From NCBI RefSeq assembly GCF_000764185.1, contig NZ_JQEC01000040.1:114228-178227 (forward strand): 64,000 nt of DNA, given 5' to 3'. The notes beneath the pieces are model-generated. The model did not search any database. It saw only the letters and a list, made by a program, of their open reading frames with translations, and was not told the DNA's origin. Below, piece after piece: positions 9,028-18,115 of this stretch. Each line of letters opens with the position of its first letter. Positions within the stretch are counted from its first letter, which is position 1. The translations under genes were made by a program, and so were the position numbers. Source of the DNA: Colwellia psychrerythraea (GTDB taxonomy: Bacteria; Pseudomonadota; Gammaproteobacteria; Enterobacterales; Alteromonadaceae).

Positions 9028-9804
9028 TTATATTTCTTTAACGCGGACACTACCACCACTGGTTTTTAATACCAGTTCAGGACCACCACCATTGATAGTG
9101 CCTTCAATTTTACGTTTGCTGATCTCACCATCTACGGCAAACTCACTGCTAACACGACCACCACTGGTTTTAGCAGTAAGGTTTACTGCTACATCTTTAG
9201 CTAAATAAGCGGTAATAGAGCCACCAGAAGTTTTTAACTTACTATCTTTAGTTGGATTTTTAGATAATTTTAACTCAATGTTACCACCAGAAGTTTTTGC
9301 ATTAATTCTGCCAATGATGTTATCCAAGTCTAAACTACCACCCGAGGTTTTAATATTTACATCCCCTTGCAAATCTTCTAACGATATTGAACCGCCTGAA
9401 GTGTATGCGTCAACTTTTCCGGTGAGGTTTTCAATTTCAATAGAGCCTCCGCTGGTATTAAGATCAATGTTATAAGTTTCTGGCAGGGTTACCTTATAAG
9501 TGACTCTTATCTTACTGCTACCAAAACCACTGCGATCAAAATCACCTTTGATACTGACATTGTCACCACTCTTTTTTAAAGTAACTGTCATATCATCTTC
9601 ATTTTTTCCGCTAATTTCTACTTCAATCAATACCGTTTCTTTTGCATGGGTTTCAATATCAATAGCGCCGACATCTGTAGTAACTTTCAATAAACCACCA
9701 TTGGCAACTGTAAATTCTTTATTGATAGTTTTCGCTTGCAAGCCACCAGCCATTAACAAAAGTGCTATCGGCGCGTACTTAAATGATTTTTGTATGTTTA
9801 ACAT
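9028..9804 (-). CDS. Exported DUF4097-type beta-strand-repeat protein
   Basis: 258 aa. A signal peptide (MLNIQKSFKYAPIALLLMAGGLQA) is followed by a right-handed beta-repeat built around at least seven copies of TSGG (for example YTSGGSISL, KTSGGSLDL, KTSGGNIEL, the last near the C-terminus, LKTSGGSVRV). This is the DUF4097/DUF2807 adhesin-like fold. The ATG follows GGAG by 8 nt. It has its own terminator. A second DUF4097 protein at 13807-14664 lies in the sigma-factor operon, so both may serve an envelope stress or surface function. The molecular role is unknown. Confidence 0.75.
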   Translation of the reverse strand: MLNIQKSFKYAPIALLLMAGGLQAKTINKEFTVANGGLLKVTTDVGAIDIETHAKETVLIEVEISGKNEDDMTVTLKKSGDNVSIKGDFDRSGFGSSKIRVTYKVTLPETYNIDLNTSGGSIEIENLTGKVDAYTSGGSISLEDLQGDVNIKTSGGSLDLDNIIGRINAKTSGGNIELKLSKNPTKDSKLKTSGGSITAYLAKDVAVNLTAKTSGGRVSSEFAVDGEISKRKIEGTINGGGPELVLKTSGGSVRVKEI

Positions 9805-9918
9805 TGGGTAATCTCCATTTATCTTTATTAGTTTTTAATCGTTTTAATATGAGATGCAAACAAGTTATAAAAGGTTTAAATTTATTTTCAATTAATGACT
9901 TTTATATTCAGCAAAGCC

Positions 9919-10911
9919 TTAAGTTAACCAAGCTGTTAAGAAAAATCCACCTAATATTAATATGATGAAGAGTAATAAAGCTAATAATAACGGTTTAGGG
10001 CCAGCTGCTTTAATTGTCGTCCAGCGAGTATGTGCACCCAATGCTGCCATAGCCATTGCTAATGAAAATTGACTAGCAAAGCTCAAAGTTGTTTTAAGCA
10101 TTTCAGGTAAAACAAAAACGCTATTGAGCATAGCCGTAACCATAAAACCAAGCACAAACCAAGGCATAACAAGACGACCTTTTTCCTTTTTATCGCTGTC
10201 ACTACTACGATTTAAACGCGTTAAGACAATACTCAGCATAATTATGAATGGTGCCAACATCATCACACGAATGAGTTTTACCACCACCGCCGTTTGCATA
10301 GTTTCAACATTGATACTTTGCCCGGCAGCAACCGCTTGAGCAACTTCATGGGCAGTACTACCAATATATATACCAAAAGACTGGTCGTTCATCGCGACCC
10401 ATTGATAGATAAATGGGTAACTAAACATAGCAAGTGTGCCAAATAGCACTACAGTAGCAATGGCAACGGTAATATGTTCTTGTTTTGGTTTAAGTACAGA
10501 CTCAGTTGCTAAAATAGCGGCAGCACCACAAATAGCACTGCCTGCGGCAGTTAATATTGCGACATCACGATGTAACTTAAACACCTTAATGCCGACAAAA
10601 GTACCAACAGTGAAGATGGTAATAATCACAATAAGATCAATAAACACTGCTTGCCAACCAACCGCGATAATTTGCTGAAAACTCAAACCGAAGCCAAATA
10701 ATATAATGCCTAACCTGAGCATTTTTTGTTTACAAAAATGTGCAAACTGATGGTCTTTTTTATCTTCCACTCTTAATGAAAAATGGCCATAAAACATGCC
10801 TAATAAAATAGCTAACGGTAACGCACTTAAACCAAAAGCTGATACTTGAGGAATACTTGCTAGAGCAATTGCCAATAAGGCAATGATTGGTAGAGTTATA
10901 TAAGTTGGCAT
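9919..10911 (-). CDS. yeiH: YeiH/UPF0324-family membrane protein (putative sulfate/sulfonate exporter)
   Basis: 330 aa, about ten membrane helices, usual family length. Signature segments include LRLGIILFGFGLSFQQI, AAGSAICGAAAILA, GSTAHEVAQAVAAG and LAMAMAALGAHT. Family members are annotated as putative sulfate exporters; the substrate is weakly established. It is transcribed away from a LysR regulator at 11073, the same arrangement as yeiH-yeiE in enterobacteria. Two palindromes lie between them. Confidence in family is high, in substrate low. Confidence 0.88.
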   Translation of the reverse strand: MPTYITLPIIALLAIALASIPQVSAFGLSALPLAILLGMFYGHFSLRVEDKKDHQFAHFCKQKMLRLGIILFGFGLSFQQIIAVGWQAVFIDLIVIITIFTVGTFVGIKVFKLHRDVAILTAAGSAICGAAAILATESVLKPKQEHITVAIATVVLFGTLAMFSYPFIYQWVAMNDQSFGIYIGSTAHEVAQAVAAGQSINVETMQTAVVVKLIRVMMLAPFIIMLSIVLTRLNRSSDSDKKEKGRLVMPWFVLGFMVTAMLNSVFVLPEMLKTTLSFASQFSLAMAMAALGAHTRWTTIKAAGPKPLLLALLLFIILILGGFFLTAWLT

Positions 10912-10989
10912 AATGCACCTCTTTTCTAATATTCAATGTACTAGTAACTAAATCATTAATCACTTTATGGAATATAATATATCGCAACA

Positions 10990-11023
10990 CCATTAATAAG
11001 AATAATGGATACATTTAATGTAT
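10990..11023. promoter_or_regulatory. Two dyads in the yeiH-lysR divergent promoter region
   Basis: CCATTA-N7-TAATGG (10990-11008) is directly followed by the 15-bp palindrome ATACATT-T-AATGTAT (11009-11023). They lie between the two divergent starts, where a LysR regulator normally binds. The first contains an ATTA-N7-TAAT dyad consistent with LysR-type sites. Confidence 0.55.
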
Positions 11024-11072
11024 AGTATTCAAAAAACCGAACAATAATCTATTATCAAAGGTTGGCGGGTAG

Positions 11073-11948
11073 ATGAGTATTTCAATAAAGAGATTGCAAC
11101 TATTTGAGGCTACGGCACGTTTAGGTAAACTTACTAAAGCCGCTGATGAACTTGCTTTGAGCCAATCGGCGGCCAGTCAAGCATTGAAAGAGTTAGAACA
11201 GAGTTTAGGTTATCCGCTTTTTGAACGGGTTGGTCGAGATTTATTGATCACAGAAAATGGTGTAAAGGCTCTGCCCAAAGTTCGTCAAATAGCCGATTTA
11301 CTAGATAGCTTAAAACTCGCTAATTTAAATACCATGAGTGGTGTCTTGCGTATTGTCGCCAGCGCCACCATAGCAACTTATTTACTACCTAAATTAATTG
11401 CTAAATTTGTTAAAATTTACCCTGAAGTAGCACCCGAGATACACATAGGTAATACCCAGATGGTTATCGACCATTTAGACAAAGGCAAAGCATCTATTGG
11501 TTTGATAGAAGGCCCCACAGTGCATAGGCACTTACAAATCACCCCATGGCAAGCAGACAAATTACAGGTTTTTTGTCCACCTAATCATCCATTAGCAACA
11601 AAGGCAGTCATCAGCCTTGAGCAACTGCAACAACAAACTTGGATATTACGTGAACACGGCTCTGGTACACGAGCAATTTTTGATGCCGCCATTGAACAAG
11701 TAGGTGCTCAAATTAATTTAGGCATAGAACTGACTAGGCAAAGTGCCATTAAAGAATCAGTGAAAGCCGGTTTAGGTTTGGGTTGTTTATCACAACTATC
11801 TATTGCTGAAGAGTTAAATAATGGTGGTTTGGTGGCATTGAAATCACCATTAAATTTATCACGTCGTTTTTCTTTAGTGACCAACAAAGAATACCAGCAC
11901 AACTTGTTAACACAGACGTTTATCGATTTTTTACTTAAGATGAACTGA
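11073..11948 (+). CDS. LysR-family regulator, YeiE/CysB-like
   Basis: 291 aa. The helix-turn-helix spans residues 1-60 (KRLQLFEATARLGKLTKAADELALSQSAASQALKELE). The periplasmic-binding-like effector domain (about 90-288) begins LRIVASATIATYLLPKLI and contains the WILREHGSGTRAIFD segment seen in YeiE and close relatives. It is divergent from yeiH, its most likely target. The start has GGCGGGTAG just upstream. YeiE homologues respond to sulfite-type signals in enterobacteria; whether this one does is inference. Confidence 0.85.
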   Translation: MSISIKRLQLFEATARLGKLTKAADELALSQSAASQALKELEQSLGYPLFERVGRDLLITENGVKALPKVRQIADLLDSLKLANLNTMSGVLRIVASATIATYLLPKLIAKFVKIYPEVAPEIHIGNTQMVIDHLDKGKASIGLIEGPTVHRHLQITPWQADKLQVFCPPNHPLATKAVISLEQLQQQTWILREHGSGTRAIFDAAIEQVGAQINLGIELTRQSAIKESVKAGLGLGCLSQLSIAEELNNGGLVALKSPLNLSRRFSLVTNKEYQHNLLTQTFIDFLLKMN

Positions 11949-12092
11949 TAAAAATGGCTTGTCGCAGTTAAACTAAGTTGGAAACTGGCAGCCGCACCAA
12001 TAAAATAATTAACTAAGCCGTAACAAATGTCATTACTAATAATATCAATACATTAGATGGCAGCACAACCAGATTTTAACTGTACAATAAAG

Positions 12093-12500
12093 TTAGTCAA
12101 ACTCTATCTGTTGTGGCAAAGAATCACTAATTTCGTACCATGGCGCTTTACTGCCAACATAGACATGTCGGGTAGCTTTTACTTTGGGATCGTCATCTAA
12201 CGTACCTAAAGGAAAGCCAAGTAACTCTGGAGCACTATCAAATTTGGTAAATAAACTAGAGCCACACTCAGAGCAGAAACTCTTATGCTCACCTTTCGAC
12301 GATTCATATAATTTAATGTACTCTGCACCAGCAAGTGTGTGCCAATCTTTTGTGGCAATTTTTGCTCTTGTTCTAAAAGCTGAAGCATGAAGTTTACGAC
12401 ACATAGAGCAATGGCAATTAAGCACATCAGTTAATTCCCCTGTGATTTCGTATTTCACTTTTTTACACAAACAACTTCCTTTTAAACTCTGTAGTGACAT
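12093..12500 (-). CDS. GFA-family (glutathione-dependent formaldehyde-activating/CENP-V-like) zinc protein
   Basis: 135 aa. The family's cysteine pattern is complete: GSCLCKKVKYE (CxC), NCHCSMCRKLHA (CxCxxC) and FCSECGSSLF (CxxC), which bind two zinc ions in the Mss4-like fold. Start context is strong (AGGAG, 6 nt spacer). Despite the family name, most members have no proven formaldehyde activity. The gene stands alone; neighbours give no functional clue. Confidence 0.88.
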   Translation of the reverse strand: MSLQSLKGSCLCKKVKYEITGELTDVLNCHCSMCRKLHASAFRTRAKIATKDWHTLAGAEYIKLYESSKGEHKSFCSECGSSLFTKFDSAPELLGFPLGTLDDDPKVKATRHVYVGSKAPWYEISDSLPQQIEFD

Positions 12501-12592
12501 AGTTAACTCCTATTTGATGATTGATTCCGGCGCTGAAAACTGTAATCCAATACAGTAACACCCTTACATGATGTTCCTAAACGATATCCAGA

Positions 12593-13531
12593 TTATATTT
12601 CTAGACGGTGAATTGTTGAAACAACGTTGGCCAATGCTTCATCCATTTCAACATCATGATATGAATTATATTTCTTCCCCGTTCTTGACGCTAAAAAATC
12701 AACCATTAAATAGTTATCGATATCCAACGCTTTAACTTCTCGGATTAAGCTATCATCTAACTTTAGAATAGCTAAAGCGATAACCCTATTAGCTTGTTGG
12801 TTATATAAACCATAGTGTTTAATAGTATTGATTGCTGCCTGATCTACCTTGTATTGCTTAAGCCGCAATATTTCATTTTTGTTGATTTCGGTTAAACCTA
12901 AGCTTTGCATCTTATTAACAAATTTTTGGTTAATATCGAGGATGCTAAATGCGAGCATTTCACCTGCATTTATGTTGGTGAACCCTAGTTGATAAACCTC
13001 ATTAACTTTAATCGTATCAATATTATGTTCATCAAAAGCTATCATCTCTCCTAATGAAATTGAATCAAATCCTAGCGCTTTGATTTCTGCAATGTATTTC
13101 GGGTCAACTTCTTGGGCTTTAAAAGCGATGACTTCACCGGCGTTTATGTTTGAAAATCCTAGTTTTCTTATTTCCTCAACATATTTTGCATCAATATCAT
13201 GAGCAGAAAATCCAATTAACTCTCCAGCATTCATATTGCTTAAACCAATTTTTTGAATTTCCTCAATATAAGAAGCATTGATATTATGCTCCTTAAACGC
13301 AATGAGTTCTCCGTGGCTTAACTGGTCAAAACCAAACTTAGCTATAGACTCAACAAATTGAGGCGTTATCCCGTAATTACTGGTTATTTGATCGTTATTT
13401 AGTTGCTCAAAGTTGTACTCGTTTGCATTTATACCCGATATTTGTCCGACAAATAACATACTACCCATAACAGTGCTTTGTATTAACGAGGGGGTTATCG
13501 CTTTTATTTTTGTCCAGAAGTGAATATTCAT
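12593..13531 (-). CDS. Exported protein made of 29-residue repeats
   Basis: I chose the ATG at 13531 (AAAAGG 7 nt upstream, good signal peptide MNIHFWTKIKAI... ending near GINA) over the upstream ATG at 13567, which has no ribosome site. The mature 280 residues consist of seven to eight repeats of exactly 29 residues, typified by AGELIGFSAHDIDAKYVEEI followed by RKLGFSNIN. The consensus is GE-hydrophobic-IAF ... D/N-I-D ... Y-hydrophobic-x-E-I ... LGF-x-x-I-N. No catalytic residues are evident; it looks like a helical-repeat binding protein. Similar repeats occur in some M56/BlaR-associated proteins. It follows the sigma-factor operon but is separated from it by a terminator. Confidence 0.7.
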   Translation of the reverse strand: MNIHFWTKIKAITPSLIQSTVMGSMLFVGQISGINANEYNFEQLNNDQITSNYGITPQFVESIAKFGFDQLSHGELIAFKEHNINASYIEEIQKIGLSNMNAGELIGFSAHDIDAKYVEEIRKLGFSNINAGEVIAFKAQEVDPKYIAEIKALGFDSISLGEMIAFDEHNIDTIKVNEVYQLGFTNINAGEMLAFSILDINQKFVNKMQSLGLTEINKNEILRLKQYKVDQAAINTIKHYGLYNQQANRVIALAILKLDDSLIREVKALDIDNYLMVDFLASRTGKKYNSYHDVEMDEALANVVSTIHRLEI

Positions 13532-13667
13532 AGTGAAACCTTTTGTTTGTTTATTTCGAATAAACATTATTAAAACTGATAATTATTACTACGTAGAAAA
13601 AATGAAAAGGTTGTCTGAATAAAACATTTAATTTGAATTAAAGGGATTAACTGGGAATATATAATCG

Positions 13668-13690
13668 AAAAAGGCAGCTAAAAAGCTGCC
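13668..13690 (-). terminator. Rho-independent terminator of the sigma/anti-sigma/DUF4097 operon
   Basis: GGCAGCT/AGCTGCC with a 4-nt loop (13673-13690), followed on the minus strand by five T residues. It ends the operon 116 bp after the DUF4097 stop codon. Confidence 0.8.
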
Positions 13691-13806
13691 CAATAATAAA
13701 AAATCGTTAATTAATTTAGGGGTTGCCACAATCAACCATACTTTGATATTAATTATTTGTAGGGGGTGATTTATGCGAGCATACAGGTATTACATCGCCA
13801 ACACGT

Positions 13807-14664
13807 CTATTTTTCTTTTCGGATATACAGGTTACCGCTATAACTAGTTAATGATAATACTTGTCCTCCACCATTAACTTTCGCCTGCATTATGCCACCA
13901 AGCATAATCTTCTGTTTTTGACCTTTTTTATTTTTCTTGATTTCATCAATGACAACAAAGTCCTTATCTAGACCTGAAAATATTTCACCTCGGTAGGTTT
14001 GTACATTGACGTTAGCGGCAACTTTTTTTGCTAAAGTAATATCAACATTACCCATATGGCTTGTTAATGAAGAAGGGCTAGTTTTGGCCAAATTAGAAAA
14101 ACTAACCACAATGTCAGTTCGCGCCGTTTCAGCAACAATTGGACCTAAAATATTTTTTGCTATTATCATTCCGCCATAGGCTTCAAGCTCTAAACCACCA
14201 CTAATACCATCAATGTTAATATCGCCACCTTTATGTAACTCCACCTCTATCGATGAGCGTTGTGGCACTTTAATCACTAAATCAACATGCTGATTTGAAA
14301 ATTCACTGCTAATTTCTACGTCATTATTATCTTCTTCAATCTCTAATCGCATCGACTGGCTTTTAACACTCTTCAAACCTTTGTTAGACCGTGTTGGGTT
14401 ATTATTACTTATTGGCGCCTTCACTTTTTTAAGGTCGTTATCTTTACCTGAAAAGGGCGATGTTTTTGCACTTATTTCAATGGTGTCACCTTTATAACCA
14501 ACAAGAGTAATACTTCCTCGATAAACTTCAATATCAATTGAAACCGGCTCTCCAGGCTTAGATAAAGCTAAGCTATAATTTTTTTCTGCTGCGCTCGCTA
14601 ATTGAATGCTGCCCGCTAACATCGCGATTAATGTTAAAGATAAGGTTGTTGATAATTTGTTCAT
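13807..14664 (-). CDS. Exported DUF4097-like beta-repeat protein of the sigma-factor operon
   Basis: 285 aa with a signal peptide (MNKLSTTLSLTLIAMLAGSIQLASA). The rest is strand-rich: an opening 'PVSIDIEVYRGSITLVGYKGDTIEISA' block, a central low-complexity basic stretch (about 85-105), then DUF4097-like repeats (IEVELHKGGDINIDGISGGLELEAYGG). It starts 33 bp after the anti-sigma gene, so the three form one operon ending at the terminator at 13668-13690. It may be an envelope component whose level the sigma factor sets. The biochemical role is unknown. Confidence 0.7.
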   Translation of the reverse strand: MNKLSTTLSLTLIAMLAGSIQLASAAEKNYSLALSKPGEPVSIDIEVYRGSITLVGYKGDTIEISAKTSPFSGKDNDLKKVKAPISNNNPTRSNKGLKSVKSQSMRLEIEEDNNDVEISSEFSNQHVDLVIKVPQRSSIEVELHKGGDINIDGISGGLELEAYGGMIIAKNILGPIVAETARTDIVVSFSNLAKTSPSSLTSHMGNVDITLAKKVAANVNVQTYRGEIFSGLDKDFVVIDEIKKNKKGQKQKIMLGGIMQAKVNGGGQVLSLTSYSGNLYIRKEK

Positions 14665-14697
14665 GGGTTACTCCTAAATTTGAAACTAAAAATAAAA

Positions 14698-15564
14698 CTA
14701 AATAAATGAAGCCATTGATTGCGCTTTAATAAATTCTTGTACTTCGGGTTTTAATTGTTGTTGATTTGCTTGCTCAGTTAATAAGGCTTTTATCTCGACT
14801 GAGCCATAGTTAAGCAACAAGCGACATAACTCTATTTGTACTAATAAATTTTCTTCCTTCGTGGCCAACGTGAGAAGTTGTTGCTCGAATGAGCCAAAAA
14901 ACTTTAATTCGCCTAGGCTATTGATTACGGCTAGTCGTACCGAGGTTGATTTATCTCGCGCTAATAGCTTAATAAGTTGTTCAACAAGTAGCGGATTTGA
15001 TAAATCAGTTTGCCGACTATAAGCAACACCTGAAAGACGTTCACTGGCCGAGTCTTTTTGCAACATAGACATAGCAAGCACTGTTGTTAACGATGATATG
15101 TCTTCTTGTAAGCCACTGTAGGCTGCACTATTTTTTTCATTATTCGGTGTTTGATTTAAATTAAAGCCAAGCACAAAAACCAAGGTTAACGTAGCAAACT
15201 GGGCAATCGGTGTTGGCATAAACCAGCTTTTAACTTTATCCATCAAGGAATGCGACGGCGCTTTTGAAGATCCGCTATAGCCGCTTAGTGGCTGGGCTAT
15301 TTCTTGCTGGGCATCATACTGTTCAGGACTATGTTGTTGAGCACTCTGCGCTCTAGATAACATTTGATAAAAGTTAGCATCTAACTTATCTGACGGTATA
15401 ACCAGCGGCTTAACATCACGTGTCCAGAACTGCTCTATAAACAACAACTCTTCTTGTAGCTGACTGTTCTGCTCAAGATAGCTTTGCAATTCTTCGCTTA
15501 GCTCACTGTTGTCATTATTGGCTAATGAAGCAATTTTCCAATCGATAATTTGTTGATTTGTCAT
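14698..15564 (-). CDS. Membrane anti-sigma-like protein with HEAT-type repeats
   Basis: 288 aa. An acidic, helical cytoplasmic N-terminus (1-110) is followed by one membrane helix (about 118-136, AQFATLTLVFVLGFNL) and a periplasmic C-terminal half with HEAT-like helical pairs (about 195-285: LIKLLARDKSTSVRLAVINSL, LLVQIELCRLLLNYG). Its start overlaps the sigma factor stop as TAATG, the usual coupling for a sigma/anti-sigma pair. It lacks the zinc-binding HxxxCxxC motif. Assignment rests on context and topology. Confidence 0.7.
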   Translation of the reverse strand: MTNQQIIDWKIASLANNDNSELSEELQSYLEQNSQLQEELLFIEQFWTRDVKPLVIPSDKLDANFYQMLSRAQSAQQHSPEQYDAQQEIAQPLSGYSGSSKAPSHSLMDKVKSWFMPTPIAQFATLTLVFVLGFNLNQTPNNEKNSAAYSGLQEDISSLTTVLAMSMLQKDSASERLSGVAYSRQTDLSNPLLVEQLIKLLARDKSTSVRLAVINSLGELKFFGSFEQQLLTLATKEENLLVQIELCRLLLNYGSVEIKALLTEQANQQQLKPEVQEFIKAQSMASFI

Positions 15565-16112
15565 TAGCTATTTTCTCCCACTAATTGTTGATAACTCAGC
15601 TGTAATTTACTTATCGCATTTCGCATACGAGACTTTAAAGTATTTAAATTGCAATCTAATAAGCTCGATATTTCTTGATAATTCAATTGTTGAAATCGAC
15701 TGAGCAGTATAATTTCTCTATCTTCAGGCGAAATACTGGCTAAGGATTTTTTAAAAATGGCACTCTGCTGCTTCGCTTCAAATTCTTCACCTAAGGTTTG
15801 TGCATTAGTTAACTCTTCATCGTCCATATCACAGTTCAGCGCTTGATTTTTATTCTTACGGTAATGCTCTGCAACCGTATTTCTAGCAATACCATACATC
15901 CAAGATTTAAAGGTACTGCTACCATTAAAATTAGTGCGATAGGCAAGTATTCTCATAAAAGTCTCTTGCACCAAATCTTCACTTAACGCACGGTTATTAC
16001 CTCTACGTATAAAGTAATTAAAAAGTTGCACCTTATTATTTTCAAAAAGCGTGGCAAGTTTATCTAACTGTCCAGCTTTGACTTGAAACATAAGTTCTTT
16101 TTCATCGAACAT
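15564..16112 (-). CDS. ECF-type RNA polymerase sigma factor
   Basis: 182 aa. Region 2 is clear (residues ~25-95: FNYFIRRGNNRALSEDLVQETFMRILAYR and TFKSWMYGIARNTVAEHYRK), as is region 4 (about 125-170: SPEDREIILLSRFQQLNYQEISSLLDCNLNTLKSRM). It is the first gene of an operon with the coupled membrane anti-sigma and a DUF4097 protein. ECF factors of this layout answer envelope signals and usually transcribe their own operon. The promoter sequence it recognises cannot be deduced from one site. Confidence 0.92.
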   Translation of the reverse strand: MFDEKELMFQVKAGQLDKLATLFENNKVQLFNYFIRRGNNRALSEDLVQETFMRILAYRTNFNGSSTFKSWMYGIARNTVAEHYRKNKNQALNCDMDDEELTNAQTLGEEFEAKQQSAIFKKSLASISPEDREIILLSRFQQLNYQEISSLLDCNLNTLKSRMRNAISKLQLSYQQLVGENS

Positions 16113-16478
16113 TGAGTTGTTGTTCCTATTACTCAGCTTAAACGTTAAGTTTCACTGCTAATTATTGTGTTGATAGTTATTAATACGTGATTTATCAGAA
16201 AAGGTTGATCAATAATTTACTTTTTTTAATGAAGTGTTTTTAGATAAAGTGTTTTGATTGATTATTTAATGGGGATGGTGATGGAATAAATTTAAAATAT
16301 TAATGACTCATCAGAGACTTGAGTTCAATCGATGCAAGCAATTTATTAGTTAAAATCGAGGTACAACGCGGTCTATTTTAAGACCATTCCCCACTTTATA
16401 AATTAGTCCTGTTTGCTAATTTTCATCGCAAAAGTGCCCGCAGAATAGAACGAGAAACAGAATGATATGGTGTATCAA
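16113..16478. other. Intergenic region upstream of the sigma-factor gene
   Basis: 366 bp of AT-rich DNA between the divergent start of the sigma factor and the stop of the LysR gene. It should hold the sigma operon promoter. I see no ORF, clear hairpin or repeat. Confidence 0.5.
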
Positions 16479-17393
16479 CTAAGCTTGTTTATGTGAATGA
16501 AGAACAGGTTCTTGTAAATATGCATCCTTCATATAATTAATAAAACAACGAACCTTTAACGGAATATAATTATTCTGAGGATACACCGCATTGATAGGGA
16601 ATTCGGTAGGGACAAAATCTGCCATAATGTTCACCAAATCACCACTATCGAGTAGCGGCTGAATAAGCCAGTTAGGCATCACAGCAATGCCAATGCCTGA
16701 CATCACACATTCTAAAATAGCGTCACTACTATTAGACTGCATAGAGCCTTTCACTTGAACACTAACCTCTTTACCTTGATGAGCAAAGTGCCAAATGTTC
16801 GTTGTTGCCAGGTTGGTATATACCAAGCAGTTATGTTCTTTCAACTCGTAAAGGTCACGGGGCGCTGCGTGTATTTTTACATACTCTGGACTGGCAACAA
16901 TAACACGCGGACTACTACCCAATTTTCTGGCAACTAAGTTGGAATCGGCCAAATGACCAATGCGAATAACCAAGTCAAAACCGTCACCTAACAAATCTAT
17001 TTTGCGATCGAGGAAACTCAGTTCAATACTGATATCGGGATAGGTTTTCATAAATTGTGGCAGATAGGGAATGATATGTATTCGGCCAAAGGCCACTGGC
17101 ACATTGATGCGTAAATTTCCTTTGGGTTTCAATGTGTAATCTTTAGTCTGCGCTTCAGCTTCTTCCACTTGGTTTAAAATAGATAAGCAATGCTCATAAT
17201 AATTAGCGCCGATCTCAGTTAATAACACCTTTCGGTTGCTTCGTGTTAATAAAGTTGCCCCTAACCGTGTTTCTAACGCTGATATCTTCTTACTAATTGA
17301 AGATTGAGTCATGCCCATTTCTAAGGCAACCGCAGTAAAACTACCTAATTGAATAATCCGAACAAAGATCCTCATCGCGATTATTTGATCCAT
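16479..17393 (-). CDS. LysR-family transcriptional regulator
   Basis: 304 aa of usual length. The helix-turn-helix is at residues 1-60 (MRIFVRIIQLGSFTAVALEMGMTQSSISKKISALE) and the effector domain at ~92-293 (LRINVPVAFGRIHIIPYLPQF). It belongs to the large PA0477/DmlR-like branch. It is divergent from the CMD/peroxiredoxin operon at 17510, with palindromes between. It is therefore the likely regulator of that operon, probably in response to a redox or electrophile signal (inference). Confidence 0.88.
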   Translation of the reverse strand: MDQIIAMRIFVRIIQLGSFTAVALEMGMTQSSISKKISALETRLGATLLTRSNRKVLLTEIGANYYEHCLSILNQVEEAEAQTKDYTLKPKGNLRINVPVAFGRIHIIPYLPQFMKTYPDISIELSFLDRKIDLLGDGFDLVIRIGHLADSNLVARKLGSSPRVIVASPEYVKIHAAPRDLYELKEHNCLVYTNLATTNIWHFAHQGKEVSVQVKGSMQSNSSDAILECVMSGIGIAVMPNWLIQPLLDSGDLVNIMADFVPTEFPINAVYPQNNYIPLKVRCFINYMKDAYLQEPVLHSHKQA

Positions 17394-17407
17394 ACAGTCA
17401 CCCTAAC

Positions 17408-17435
17408 ATTCCATTTTGGAATAAATAGTATTCCA
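17408..17435. promoter_or_regulatory. ATTCCA-type dyad between LysR and its presumed target operon
   Basis: ATTCCA-TTT-TGGAAT is a perfect 15-bp palindrome at 17408-17422. ATTCCA recurs at 17430-17435 and TTTCCATA follows near 17450. The cluster of half-sites lies 15-45 bp upstream of the LysR gene and about 75-100 bp from the divergent operon, fitting a LysR-type binding region. Confidence 0.6.
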
Positions 17436-17509
17436 TAGTCGATATTTATTTTCCATATAAGAATACTCATAATCTATACATCGAAAACAAATCAAACGAG
17501 ATTTAAACA

Positions 17510-18070
17510 ATGGACAATTTCAAAAAATATAATCAAGACAACTCTCCTCAGGATGCTGTAGACACCATAACCACGGTTACAAAGAACTTTGGTTTTTTAC
17601 CTAATTTAATCGCCCATATGGCCGGTTCTCCGGTATTGATAAAGTCCTATATGGCCATAGGTGAATTTTTTTCTAGTGGCTCTTTGACTGCTACTGAACA
17701 GCAGGTGGTATTGATGACCATTAATCGTTTCCATGAATGCCGCTATTGCATGGCAGGTCATACCATGGTGTCAGAAATGACCGGGGTAGATATGGCTGCA
17801 ATCAATGCTATTCGTGATGATCAACCCATTGGCAATCAGAAACTGGGGGCATTACGCGGCTTCACCCTAGCCATGGTTGAACAAAGAGGCAAGCTATCTC
17901 AAGCACAATTTAACGTATTTTTTGATGCCGGTTACACCGAAGAAACAGTATTGGAAATAATCGCTGCTGCGGCCTATAAGACCATGAGTAATTATACTAA
18001 CCATATCGTCGGAACAGTTACTGACGCTGCTTTTATCAACAACAAATGGTCACCGATAAACGAGCGTTAA
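17510..18070 (+). CDS. Carboxymuconolactone decarboxylase (CMD/AhpD-like) family protein
   Basis: 186 aa, all-helical. The AhpD-type redox site is visible in HECRYCMAGHT (C-x-x-C with a following histidine, about residues 76-86). CMD-fold proteins with this motif act as thiol peroxidase reductants rather than decarboxylases. The adjacent peroxiredoxin-like gene 45 bp downstream supports a peroxide or electrophile detoxification pair. It is the first gene of the operon facing the LysR regulator. Confidence 0.85.
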   Translation: MDNFKKYNQDNSPQDAVDTITTVTKNFGFLPNLIAHMAGSPVLIKSYMAIGEFFSSGSLTATEQQVVLMTINRFHECRYCMAGHTMVSEMTGVDMAAINAIRDDQPIGNQKLGALRGFTLAMVEQRGKLSQAQFNVFFDAGYTEETVLEIIAAAAYKTMSNYTNHIVGTVTDAAFINNKWSPINER

Positions 18071-18115
18071 ACGTCAGACAGCAATAATAATTATTTGAGT
18101 AAAGAGGAAAGAAAG

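Noticed and set aside
9278..9811. Plus-strand frames opposite the DUF4097 gene
   Set aside because: They are the complement of the repeated TSGG coding sequence; composition follows the real minus-strand gene.
13773..13847. A 24-codon plus-strand ORF with a strong AGGGGG site, overlapping the end of the DUF4097 gene
   Set aside because: Too short and compositionally plain; no homologue recognised and it lies antisense to a real gene.
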